41,262 nucleotides of DNA from an uncultured Alphaproteobacteria bacterium (GTDB lineage Bacteria; Pseudomonadota; Alphaproteobacteria; HIMB59; GCA-002718135). The notes beneath the pieces were generated by a model. It was given only the letters and a program-made list of their open reading frames with translations. It did not search any database and was not told where the DNA came from. The DNA is taken from positions 1 to 41,262 of the forward strand of contig CACGJH010000012.1 of assembly GCA_902573325.1 (NCBI GenBank). The letters are read 5' to 3'. A program made the position numbers and the translations under genes. Positions 1 through 7,468 of the stretch are shown here, piece after piece; the stretch's first letter is position 1, and every line of letters begins with the position of its first letter.

Positions 1-858
1 TTCTTTATTTAATTGAAGTTCTCTGTAAGAAATTAGAAGCACACCACAAAAAATTACAGAGGCACCTAACCAGGTATAAAAATCAGGTTTATCACTAAAG
101 ACAAAATATCCAATTATTGATGAAACTACTAAGCCTAAAAATGAATAGGGTTGAGTCATAGTTACATCAACTAATTTATATGCATGATTTAATGCAATAT
201 GTAAGATCGTTCCTGACATTGCAGCACATAATATAAAAATAATTGTTTTTAAGCTTGGTTGATCCCAGAAATATATAACTAATGGAAATGAAAATAGACT
301 CATATAAACATACTGGTGTGATAATATTGTTATAGCACTATCATCCTTGGATACTTTTTTAGTTAAAATTATAACTACTGACCAAATTAGCGATGAAATA
401 AGTGCCATATATATTCCAATAGAAATATCAATAATACCGGGTCTCAATATTATTAACATTCCTAGAAAACCCATCACTAATGCAATTGACCTATATAAAT
501 AAATTTTTTCTTTTAAAAATATCACAGCTAAGATTGTAACAATGATAGGAACTATAAAATGAATGGCTGTCATTTTCTCTAATGGAAGCATAGCTAAAGC
601 TGCAAAACCAAGTAGCATTGCAGGTAAATTTAGTGCTGAGCGTAAAATATGAATTTTTAAATTTTTTGTACTGAATACATCAAATTTTGTTTTAAGAATG
701 TAAGGGGTGATGATTAAAAATCCAAAGAAAAAACGTAAAAAACCAGTTGTAAACACATTTAATTCTTCTTGAGCTAATTTTATAAATGTACCCATAAGAG
801 TACCAAAAATAATTGATATAATAATTAAAAAAATTGCAAATTGATTATTGTTTAACAA
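1..858 (-). CDS. EamA/DMT-family permease, C-terminus cut by window edge
   Basis: The frame stays open from 858 down to base 1, giving 286 residues with no stop. It is a membrane protein with about ten hydrophobic segments in two EamA repeats. The first repeat ends in the family pattern FLKEKIYLYRSIALVMGFLG followed by LIILRPGIID. The only sensible start is TTG at 856-858: an in-frame TAG lies just upstream, and TAGGAATATTAT gives a Shine-Dalgarno-like AGGA. Starting at the next Met (residue 22) would delete most of the first membrane segment. EamA proteins move metabolites such as amino acids or nucleotides across the inner membrane, and the substrate cannot be read here. The linker motif resembles those of the permeases at 2716-3627 and 6147-7001, so these are likely paralogues. 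It is divergent from yjbQ. Confidence 0.88.
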   Translation of the reverse strand, partial: MLNNNQFAIFLIIISIIFGTLMGTFIKLAQEELNVFTTGFLRFFFGFLIITPYILKTKFDVFSTKNLKIHILRSALNLPAMLLGFAALAMLPLEKMTAIHFIVPIIVTILAVIFLKEKIYLYRSIALVMGFLGMLIILRPGIIDISIGIYMALISSLIWSVVIILTKKVSKDDSAITILSHQYVYMSLFSFPLVIYFWDQPSLKTIIFILCAAMSGTILHIALNHAYKLVDVTMTQPYSFLGLVVSSIIGYFVFSDKPDFYTWLGASVIFCGVLLISYRELQLNKE

Positions 859-950
859 ATAATATTCCTAGCTAAAAAGAATTAGGATAATCATAACACA
901 ATTTTTCCTTATTTATATCTCTATTAAAACAAAATTTGATTATATTTTAA

Positions 951-1034
951 AAATTGTGGCACTTATCAAAAGAATAGTTCTTTTTTTCATAACATTAATT
1001 TTCATTATAATTCTCCTTGTAGGTGCCACAACTT
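951..1034. repeat. Stem-loop A upstream of yjbQ (arms carry TTGTGGCAC)
   Basis: The arms are 951-966 and 1019-1034. They can pair over 16 positions with one A-C mismatch and two G-T wobbles, and nine consecutive positions (TTGTGGCAC / GTGCCACAA) are perfect. The loop is 52 nt and A+T-rich, with an exact TATAAT at 1006-1011, so the arms would flank a possible yjbQ promoter, although no clear -35 box is visible. A 28-codon hydrophobic reading frame (GTG at 956, TAA at 1040-1042) runs through the element without a ribosome binding site. The same arm core occurs in the element at 3796-3864. It could be a paired operator or an RNA hairpin. Confidence 0.55.
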
Positions 1035-1051
1035 CATTTTAAGATTAGAAA

Positions 1052-1471
1052 ATGTTAAATCTGCAAGATGAATTGATAATTTCTAATAATGGACAGGGAA
1101 TGTATGAAATTACAAATAATGTTCATGATTGGATTGTAAAAAATAATATCATTAAAGGTCAGCTAAATTTATTTATACAACACACTTCTGCTTCATTAAC
1201 AATAATGGAAAATGCTAGCCCTGATGTATTAGATGATATTAATTCTTTTTTTCAAAGAATAGTTCCTGAAGATGCTTCATTATATAAACACGGTTATGAA
1301 GGAGATGATGATATGCCTGCTCACATAAAATCTATGCTTACTCAAACCTCATTAACAATTCCTGTAAACAATAAAGAAATAAAATTAGGGATGTGGCAGG
1401 GAATATATTTAATTGAACACAGGTACAGTAAATACAAAAGAAAAATAATTCTTAGTTATATAGGCGAGTAA
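1052..1471 (+). CDS. yjbQ: YjbQ/UPF0047 family protein
   Basis: The 139-residue product matches the full length of the YjbQ family. Conserved blocks are in order: IQHTSASLTIMENASPDV near residues 42-59, GYEGDDDMPAHIKSML near 81-96, and LGMWQGIYLIEHR near the C-terminus. The histidines and acidic residues in these blocks line the presumed metal and active site of the family. Databases often label it secondary thiamine-phosphate synthase because of weak complementation of thiE mutants, but its physiological role is unsettled. It is a soluble cytoplasmic protein. The gene stands alone on its strand, preceded by stem-loop A, with only 1 bp between its stop and the stop of the convergent MFS gene. 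There is no obvious Shine-Dalgarno sequence, only an A-rich stretch before ATG. Confidence 0.9.
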   Translation: MLNLQDELIISNNGQGMYEITNNVHDWIVKNNIIKGQLNLFIQHTSASLTIMENASPDVLDDINSFFQRIVPEDASLYKHGYEGDDDMPAHIKSMLTQTSLTIPVNNKEIKLGMWQGIYLIEHRYSKYKRKIILSYIGE

Positions 1472-1472
1472 A

Positions 1473-2660
1473 TTATACTCTTACATTTTTTAAATTACTT
1501 TGATCTAAAATAATTTTTGATAAATTATTAGGTATAAAGAATGAAGCGATTAAAGATAGAAGAGCAAAAAAAGAACCAATTAAAAAAACTATTGAGTGAG
1601 AATTAATCCAAACAAATCCTAAAATTACTGGGATAAATACTGCAGCTATGTGATTGATAGTAAATGAAACACCTGCAGTACTTGCAATATCTTTTGGGTC
1701 AGCAATTTTTTGAAAATATGTATTAATTGCAATAGCTAATGCAAAAAACATATGATCAATAATATATAAACCTGCTGCAACATAAGCATTAGTCACGAAT
1801 GCATAAGATGTAAAAACAATTACGAGTCCAATATATTCAAATATTAGACATTTCTTCTCACCAAATATATTTATTAACTTTCCAATACGTTCTGCAAAAA
1901 ACCAATTAAAAATATAATTAACCAAAAATAGTAAAGTAACTTGCGATGCTGAATATCCAAATTTTTCTACCATTAAAAAAGCTGCAAAAACTACAAAAAT
2001 TTGTCTTCTAGCACCTGATAAAAAAATTAAGATATAGTAAAGAGAATATTCTTTTTTTAGAATTATTTTTTTATGTTGTTTATTTTTGATTTCAAAAAAA
2101 GGAAAGGATATAAAAAGGTGTATGGAAATAAGAATACAAATTAATCCTGAAATTAAAAATATAAACTTATAATCTAAATTAAAGATTTCTAATAAACTCC
2201 AAATTATACAATACAAAAATAAAGACGTAATTGAGCTAATAGCTATTAATTTTCCTAGAACTGGTGGAGCTTCTTCTTTTGAAAGCCATTGTAAACTCAA
2301 AGAATTTTTGGCTGTTTCACAATAATGAAAGCCAGTACTCATAATAATTGTAGTAAAATACAACCCATAAACAGTTGGTAGGAAACCTGTAATTGCAACA
2401 CCAAAACCAGTTAAGGCTAAAGAAAAAATAGCAAAATATTGTTCTTTAAAATAGAACAATAAAAAAATAATAGTAAATGCTAGGAAGCCAGGTATCTCTC
2501 TGATACTTTGAAGTATTCCAATTTCAACTCCAGTAAAACTTGCTCTTTCAACTGAGAAATTATTTAATAAAACCATCCAAGTACTAAAAGCGATAGGCAT
2601 AGCTATTGATGATAAAATTAGTAAAGTTATTGGATTTTTATTATTTAATAAATTTTTCAT
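1473..2660 (-). CDS. Major facilitator superfamily permease
   Basis: The 395-residue polytopic membrane protein has about twelve hydrophobic segments split by a cytoplasmic-looking basic loop (ffEIKNKQHKKIILKKEY, near residues 190-207) after segment six. That is the usual two-bundle MFS layout. Conserved-looking patches include GVEIGILQSIREIPGF in the first bundle and a FFAERIGKL-type loop in the second. The family moves small solutes with ions or exports them, and no residue here identifies a substrate. Upstream on the same strand, 55 bp away, is an EamA permease, so the two may be cotranscribed. ATG at 2658-2660 has no clear Shine-Dalgarno sequence. The assignment to MFS rests on fold pattern and length, not on a recognised subfamily. 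Confidence 0.78.
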   Translation of the reverse strand: MKNLLNNKNPITLLILSSIAMPIAFSTWMVLLNNFSVERASFTGVEIGILQSIREIPGFLAFTIIFLLFYFKEQYFAIFSLALTGFGVAITGFLPTVYGLYFTTIIMSTGFHYCETAKNSLSLQWLSKEEAPPVLGKLIAISSITSLFLYCIIWSLLEIFNLDYKFIFLISGLICILISIHLFISFPFFEIKNKQHKKIILKKEYSLYYILIFLSGARRQIFVVFAAFLMVEKFGYSASQVTLLFLVNYIFNWFFAERIGKLINIFGEKKCLIFEYIGLVIVFTSYAFVTNAYVAAGLYIIDHMFFALAIAINTYFQKIADPKDIASTAGVSFTINHIAAVFIPVILGFVWINSHSIVFLIGSFFALLSLIASFFIPNNLSKIILDQSNLKNVRV

Positions 2661-2715
2661 AATAATTTTATGCTATTAAAACATTATCACAAAGTTTTGA
2701 TTTATAATTATTAAT

Positions 2716-3627
2716 TTAGTGACCTCTATTAAATTGGTCACGAAATCTTGAATCTTCTTTAATATATGGTCTAACACCTATTTTTGTTTCTCTAATTATT
2801 ATATAAATTCCACTTCCAACAATAATTAATGATCCTATAATTTCATAAATATCTGGAATATCTGCAAAAAATAAATAACCTAAAATTGCTCCAGATATTA
2901 ATTGTGTATATTGAATAGGAGCAAAAACACTAGACTCTAAAAATTTTGAAGCGATTGTTAAACAATTACCCCCTATTCCACAAATAATACCGCAAAAAAC
3001 AAGTATCATTAAATCATTAAAAGATAATGCAATGTGACTATTAAAACTAAGTAATCCATTTAAAATAGTTGCAGATAAAAAAGCATAAAAAGTAAATGCT
3101 ATTGATGATTGATTGTTTGAATATTTTCTTACTAAAGTAATGTTTATCGCCATTAGTAATGCAGAAAAAAATAAACCAAATAGACTTAATGAAAAATGAA
3201 TAGTGCCTGGTCTACTAACTATTAATACGCCGATAAATCCAACTGTTACAGCTGACCATCTTCTAATACCAACTTTTTCACCTAAAAAAAAATGGGATAA
3301 CATTGTTATCATTAATGGCGCACTAAATAATATTGGGTAAATTTCACTAAATGCATGTTCTCTAAATGAATAAACTACTAAAGCTCCTGAAATTAAACCG
3401 AATAATCCTCTAAGAAGCTGTATATGAATAATATCATTTTTTAATGAGCTCCATTTGTTTAAAAAATATAGAGTTAATAATGTTGGTATAAAACTAAAAA
3501 GACAAATATAAAAATTTATTTGAAAAACAGAATATTCATTAACTAGGTATTTTTTAATTATTGTATCTAAAATTACAAATATCGTATAACCAATAAATCC
3601 GATACTAATTCCAGATAAAACATTCAT
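2716..3627 (-). CDS. EamA/DMT-family permease
   Basis: The 303-residue inner-membrane protein has ten predicted membrane segments in two EamA repeats. The first repeat ends with the typical FFLGEKVGIRRWSAVTVGF and then VLIVSRPGTI. The second ends with FFADIPDIYEIIGSLIIVGS. The C-terminal tail after the last helix is charged and cytoplasmic. These motifs closely parallel the permease at 6147-7001 (KEKVGIHRWTAV, RPGFIE, FFGDLPDIW), which supports a duplication within this region. The substrate is unknown; relatives export amino acids or take up nucleosides and carboxylates. It reads in the same direction as the MFS gene downstream. The start was chosen at ATG 3627, directly before the first hydrophobic helix. 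Confidence 0.88.
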   Translation of the reverse strand: MNVLSGISIGFIGYTIFVILDTIIKKYLVNEYSVFQINFYICLFSFIPTLLTLYFLNKWSSLKNDIIHIQLLRGLFGLISGALVVYSFREHAFSEIYPILFSAPLMITMLSHFFLGEKVGIRRWSAVTVGFIGVLIVSRPGTIHFSLSLFGLFFSALLMAINITLVRKYSNNQSSIAFTFYAFLSATILNGLLSFNSHIALSFNDLMILVFCGIICGIGGNCLTIASKFLESSVFAPIQYTQLISGAILGYLFFADIPDIYEIIGSLIIVGSGIYIIIRETKIGVRPYIKEDSRFRDQFNRGH

Positions 3628-3794
3628 ATGATTTAATTAAAAGAACTTTATTTAAAAAACTCTTATTTCAGATTCTCACAAATAGACATTGATTTATTGT
3701 TTTAAAATTGAATTAATTCAATAAAAATTGACAATAAAAAAACCAATTAAACAAATAATTAATAAATCAAATATTAAAATAAATTCCATAATGG

Positions 3795-3823
3795 TTGTGA
3801 CACTAATTCTTTATGGATAGAAT
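3795..3823 (+). promoter_or_regulatory. Possible promoter inside stem-loop B
   Basis: TTGTGA at 3795-3800 and TAGAAT at 3818-3823 are separated by exactly 17 bp, close to the sigma-70 consensus. Transcription would begin near 3830 and leave a leader of about 90 nt before the deacetylase start at 3919. The -35 hexamer coincides with the left arm of the inverted repeat, so a protein binding the arm would be expected to affect this promoter. A+T richness makes chance matches likely. Confidence 0.3.
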
Positions 3824-3864
3824 ACATTTACTCACTAAATATATATTGGTAGATTAGTGCCACA
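3796..3864. repeat. Stem-loop B upstream of the deacetylase gene
   Basis: The arms are 3796-3808 (TGTGACACTAATT) and 3852-3864 (GATTAGTGCCACA). They pair over 13 positions with one A-C mismatch and one wobble, around a 43-nt A+T-rich loop. The arms resemble those of the element at 951-1034: three of the four arm copies contain TGTGGCAC and the fourth contains TGTGACAC. Arm spacing is also similar, with core centres about 60 bp apart here and 67 bp there. This suggests a shared binding site or a small dispersed repeat. The rest of the 291-bp gap (3628-3918) holds only A+T-rich sequence with no gene that I can see. Confidence 0.5.
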
Positions 3865-3918
3865 TAATCTAAGTACACATTAATTTAGGCATAAATTGAG
3901 TTAAAAAGAGGCAAATTT

Positions 3919-4827
3919 ATGAAAAAAATCAGTTGGATAACACATAAAGATTATGACATTCCCCTACCTGAAAATCATAAATTTACCGCCAGTAAGTTTT
4001 CAGATTTGTATAATGAACTAAAACTTTTAGATTTTTATCATCGAGCAAATATTTTAAATCCTCAAAAAGCAAGTGTTGATGAGGTTTCTATATGTCATGA
4101 TTTAGATTACGTATTAAAAATTAAAAATGGTACATTATCCGATAAAGAAATAAGAAGATTGGGTTTTAAATGGTCAGAAACACTTTCTAATCGTTCCTTT
4201 TTAGCAGTGAATGGAACTCTATTAACATGCAAAGAAGCAATTAAGAATGGAATAGCAAATCATTTAGCAGGTGGCACACATCATAGTCATAGAGATTTTG
4301 GTTCAGGATACTGTGTTTTTAACGATTTGGCTTATGCTTCATTACATTTAATAAGAACCCATCAAGTAAAAAAAATATTAATTTTTGACACTGATGTGCA
4401 TCAAGGAGATGGTACGGCCTCAATCCTTAAAGATAATGATAAAATTTATACATGTTCTATTCATTGTAAAAATAATTTTCCATTTAGAAAATCAATAAGT
4501 GACATGGATGTAGAATTAGATGATAATTTAGAAGATAATGAATATTTAGAAATATTATATCAAACTCTTAATAGTTGTATAAAAAATTTTAATCCTGATT
4601 TAGTAATTTTTGATACTGGAGTTGATATTCATGAGAATGATAAATTAGGAAATTTAAAAATAACAACTGAAGGACTATTAAAAAGAGATATTACAGTGTT
4701 AGAATTTTTTAAAAATAAATCAATTCCTATTGCGACAGTAATAGGTGGTGGATATTCAAATGATAAATTAGAATTAGCTAAAAGACATAGTTTAATTTTT
4801 AAAGCTACATCAATGGTTTTTAATTAA
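3919..4827 (+). CDS. Histone-deacetylase-family Zn amidohydrolase
   Basis: The 302-residue single-domain enzyme is of the arginase/deacetylase fold. The active-site signatures are complete: AGGTHHSHRDFGSGYCVFND with the histidine pair H121-H122, DTDVHQGDGT giving zinc ligands D159 and H161, FDTGVDIHENDKLGNLKI giving the third zinc ligand D236, and GGGY with the catalytic Tyr279. Bacterial members remove acetyl groups from small molecules such as acetylpolyamines or from protein lysines. The NDLAYA/GVD style resembles the short class IV-like branch, and the actual substrate is unknown. AGAGG 7 nt before ATG is one of the clearer ribosome binding sites in this region. The stop shares the palindrome TTAA with the convergent gene at 4824. 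Stem-loop B lies upstream. Confidence 0.9.
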   Translation: MKKISWITHKDYDIPLPENHKFTASKFSDLYNELKLLDFYHRANILNPQKASVDEVSICHDLDYVLKIKNGTLSDKEIRRLGFKWSETLSNRSFLAVNGTLLTCKEAIKNGIANHLAGGTHHSHRDFGSGYCVFNDLAYASLHLIRTHQVKKILIFDTDVHQGDGTASILKDNDKIYTCSIHCKNNFPFRKSISDMDVELDDNLEDNEYLEILYQTLNSCIKNFNPDLVIFDTGVDIHENDKLGNLKITTEGLLKRDITVLEFFKNKSIPIATVIGGGYSNDKLELAKRHSLIFKATSMVFN

Positions 4828-5231
4828 TTACATTTAGTAATAACTACTCGTATAGAAGTGTCATTATAGAGATATTCAAAACAAAAATTTTTAAACGAAT
4901 TAAAATGATTATTTATAATTTTTAAATTTTTTTTATTGGGATCTAAAAAAATATATTCAAATATAATTTTTTCAACAATATCTTTAGAAAAAATTGGCAT
5001 TGTAATTATTTCGCCATCATTAAATATTGATTTTAAATAAAATATATCTGAGTCATTATCTACTTTAGAAAATGAATTCTTTTTTATGAGAAAAAGAACA
5101 TTTTCGTTCCAATCATTCTTTTGAAGATCAAAAAGTATTTTTAAATCATCGAGGTTTATTAATTTATTTGAATCTAAGGCGTGAGTATTTAGTGATAAAA
5201 AAATAAAACATAAAAAAAGTAATTTTTTCAT
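4824..5231 (-). CDS. Small secreted protein of unknown function
   Basis: The 135-residue product starts with a convincing Sec signal peptide (MKKLLFLCFIFLSLNTHA), probably cleaved after Ala18, so the mature protein of about 117 residues should be periplasmic. I do not recognise the family. The mature part is rich in Asp, Asn, Lys, Phe and Ile, mixes alpha- and beta-forming stretches, and has two cysteines (NFCFEY and ITKCN) near the C-terminus that could form a disulfide. The gene overlaps the deacetylase gene by 4 bp tail to tail and is divergent from the EamA gene at 5300. The signal peptide plus the abutting ends argue that it is a real gene. Confidence 0.65.
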   Translation of the reverse strand: MKKLLFLCFIFLSLNTHALDSNKLINLDDLKILFDLQKNDWNENVLFLIKKNSFSKVDNDSDIFYLKSIFNDGEIITMPIFSKDIVEKIIFEYIFLDPNKKNLKIINNHFNSFKNFCFEYLYNDTSIRVVITKCN

Positions 5232-5299
5232 AAAAACAAGTGTGAATTAAAGAACGATACTGATAGATATATAAATAATCTATTCATTTTCAAATATTT

Positions 5300-6154
5300 A
5301 TGAAAACAAGAAATAAGGGGCTTATACTATCATTTATTGGGGTTTTAATACTTAGCCCTGATAGTTTATTTATTAGATTAGTAAATTTAGATGATTTTAG
5401 TTTAATATTTTATAGAAGCGCTCTACCGATTGTTACGATATTAATTTTTCTCATTTATAGTTACAAAATATCTGTTCTTAAATCATTTTATCTAATTGGT
5501 GTACCAGGGATAATCTATGCTATTCTCTATGCTATAACTCATATTTGTTTTGTATATTCAATTCAAAATACTGCAGTAGCTAATACACTGGTTCTGATTG
5601 CATCCGCTCCCATTTTTGCTGCATTATTTTCAGTTTTTATACTTAAAGAAATACCAAGTCTTTTTACATGGATAGTTATTTTAATTGCGATGCTTGCAAT
5701 GATAATTATTGGAATAGGAAGTTTTACATCAACTGGATTATACGGAGATATTATGGCTCTAATTGTAGCAATAGGAATGGGTTTTAGTATGGTTCTTGTT
5801 AGATTATTTAAAAATAAAGATTTGGTACCTGCGTGTTTATTAGGATGTTTAATATCAGCTCTTTACGCTCTACCATTTGGAATTAACTTTGATTTAAATA
5901 ATGATCAAATTTTATTTCTTTTCATAATGTGCTTATTAATACTACCTATTCCATTTATGATTTTAACAATTTCTCCTAAATTTGCTCCGGCACACGAAGT
6001 AGCTCTAATATTTTTATTAGAAAGTGTTTTAGGTACTGCTTGGGTTTGGTTTGTTATAAATGAAATACCTCCTCTAAATACAATTATAGGAGGAGCCCTA
6101 CTGCTTGGATCTGTTACAATATTTATTTATCAAACAACTAGAAAAACTAATTAG
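5300..6154 (+). CDS. EamA/DMT-family permease
   Basis: The 284-residue membrane protein has ten hydrophobic segments in two EamA repeats. The start region GLILSFIGVLILSPDSLFIR places the first helix directly after a short basic leader. The first repeat ends in FSVFILKEIPSLFTWIVILI, and the second ends with FVINEIPPLNTIIGGALLLG. It lacks the KEKVG-RW/RPG linker seen in the permeases at 2716 and 6147, so it belongs to a different EamA subgroup rather than being a recent copy. The substrate is unknown. It ends with TAG and overlaps the convergent permease at 6147 by 8 bp. There is no obvious Shine-Dalgarno sequence before ATG. Confidence 0.86.
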   Translation: MKTRNKGLILSFIGVLILSPDSLFIRLVNLDDFSLIFYRSALPIVTILIFLIYSYKISVLKSFYLIGVPGIIYAILYAITHICFVYSIQNTAVANTLVLIASAPIFAALFSVFILKEIPSLFTWIVILIAMLAMIIIGIGSFTSTGLYGDIMALIVAIGMGFSMVLVRLFKNKDLVPACLLGCLISALYALPFGINFDLNNDQILFLFIMCLLILPIPFMILTISPKFAPAHEVALIFLLESVLGTAWVWFVINEIPPLNTIIGGALLLGSVTIFIYQTTRKTN

Positions 6155-7001
6155 TTTTTTTAATCTCTCTTCTTTCTCTAATAAAAATATAAATACCGCT
6201 AAAAACAATCAAAGATAATCCTAAATAAATCCAAATATCAGGCAAATCACCGAAAAAGGCATATCCAACAAGTATATTTGTGGAGATCTCAAAATAACCC
6301 AAAGGAGCTAGTTTAGAAGCTTCTCCAAGTCTTAAAGAAAGAATTATTAAAAAATGTCCTAAAGTTCCAATTGAAGCTAATAAGATAAGTAATAATAATT
6401 GTCTTAAATCTAAATTTATCCAGTAAAAAGGAACAATAAGAGATATAAAAATACAACCTACGATACCTGTAAAAAGCAAAGTAACAACAGCACTATCTGT
6501 AAAAGATAATTTTCGAGTATAAATTATGTAAAAAGCGTATGAAATTCCTGCTGCAATAGCTGAGAAAGATGCGAAATTTATTTCTATAAAACCTGGTCTT
6601 ATAATGATCATAACACCAAAAAACCCAATCAAAACTGCAGTCCATCGATGAATTCCAACTTTTTCTTTTAAATAAAAAATTGATAATATTGTCACTATTA
6701 TTGGAGAGATAAATGCAAGCGTTAAAGCTTCTGCTAAAGTTATAACTGAAATTGCATAAAAGAAAAAAACGGTAGATAAAAATAAAAAAAAACTTCTAAA
6801 TAGCTGTACTGAAATTGTTTTAGGAAAACTAATTTCTTTTCTAAAAAATATAAATGCTAGTGGAAAACTGACTAAAAGCATAAAAAAATATCTACCCCAA
6901 ACAACTTGTATGAAATGTATTTCTGAAGATAGATATTTTGCAATACCATCCATGAAAGGTAATAACAGCCAACCTGATATATTAAGAATATATGCTAACA
7001 T
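6147..7001 (-). CDS. EamA/DMT-family permease, cotranscribed with a zinc-ribbon gene
   Basis: The 284-residue inner-membrane permease has ten helices. The first EamA repeat ends with FYLKEKVGIHRWTAVLIGFF and then MIIIRPGFIE, and the second with FFGDLPDIWIYLGLSLIVFS followed by a basic tail (RERREIKK). Its motifs match the permease at 2716-3627 closely, which makes them likely paralogues. The start lies only 5 bp after the stop of the zinc-ribbon gene at 7007-7408, so the two form an operon. Its stop overlaps the convergent EamA gene at 5300-6154 by 8 bp. The transported substrate cannot be inferred. Confidence 0.87.
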   Translation of the reverse strand: MLAYILNISGWLLLPFMDGIAKYLSSEIHFIQVVWGRYFFMLLVSFPLAFIFFRKEISFPKTISVQLFRSFFLFLSTVFFFYAISVITLAEALTLAFISPIIVTILSIFYLKEKVGIHRWTAVLIGFFGVMIIIRPGFIEINFASFSAIAAGISYAFYIIYTRKLSFTDSAVVTLLFTGIVGCIFISLIVPFYWINLDLRQLLLLILLASIGTLGHFLIILSLRLGEASKLAPLGYFEISTNILVGYAFFGDLPDIWIYLGLSLIVFSGIYIFIRERREIKKTN

Positions 7002-7006
7002 TAATT

Positions 7007-7408
7007 TTATTTAAAAGATGATGGATCACAAATCTTACAAATTAAATCTCCAATTGATTTTTTAGGATTATAAGTTTGATAGAAAATATCTTTTGCAGAA
7101 ATATTATTTTCAGATAAATATTTTTCTATTTCCCAATAATACCTAAAACATTTTGAACATTGTGCAGCATTTTCTTTATGTGATGGTTTATATATTTCAT
7201 TCCAAAGTTTGGACATTTCATTTTGCTTAACAGGAGGAATATTTTCTGAAATAATTGATGGAATATCCATAAAACACTTAGCGCATTGTATTTCAGATGT
7301 TACATTTTTATATGGTTCATCTTTATAGTTTTTTCCTATAGTAGTTTTACCAATATATTTATCTGAACTACAATTTGGACAAAAAAAATTGATTTTATTG
7401 CTAAGCAT
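7007..7408 (-). CDS. Uncharacterised zinc-ribbon protein with four CxxC pairs
   Basis: The 133-residue cytoplasmic protein has four CxxC motifs: C10-C13 (CPNC), C42-C45 (CAKC), C84-C87 (CSKC) and C124-C127 (CKIC). That is enough for two zinc sites, each built from two pairs. The spacing between successive pairs is about 30-40 residues, and the middle contains the PPVKQNEMSKLWNEIY segment. There is no signal peptide or membrane segment. I do not recognise the family; such ribbons bind nucleic acid, act as metal-dependent scaffolds or tether enzymes. It is the first gene of a two-gene operon with the EamA permease at 6147. It is divergent from another EamA gene at 7469, with 60 bp between the starts. 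Confidence 0.72.
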   Translation of the reverse strand: MLSNKINFFCPNCSSDKYIGKTTIGKNYKDEPYKNVTSEIQCAKCFMDIPSIISENIPPVKQNEMSKLWNEIYKPSHKENAAQCSKCFRYYWEIEKYLSENNISAKDIFYQTYNPKKSIGDLICKICDPSSFK

Positions 7409-7468
7409 TTTATTCTATGAATAAATTTTCATAACATTTATAAATAAAGAATAGAATTATTATTTATA

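Noticed and set aside
956-1042. 28-codon hydrophobic frame (GTG start) before yjbQ as a gene
   Set aside because: It has no ribosome binding site, begins inside the stem-loop arm and is short; it is kept only as a note to the stem-loop.
3707-3722. Perfect 16-bp palindrome ATTGAATTAATTCAAT
   Set aside because: It is made of A+T with only two G-C pairs; palindromes of this kind are expected a few times by chance in 41 kb of this composition.
951-3864. TGGCAC in the stem-loop arms as a sigma-54 -24 element
   Set aside because: No GC-containing -12 element (TTGC) lies at the required spacing after any of the four copies.
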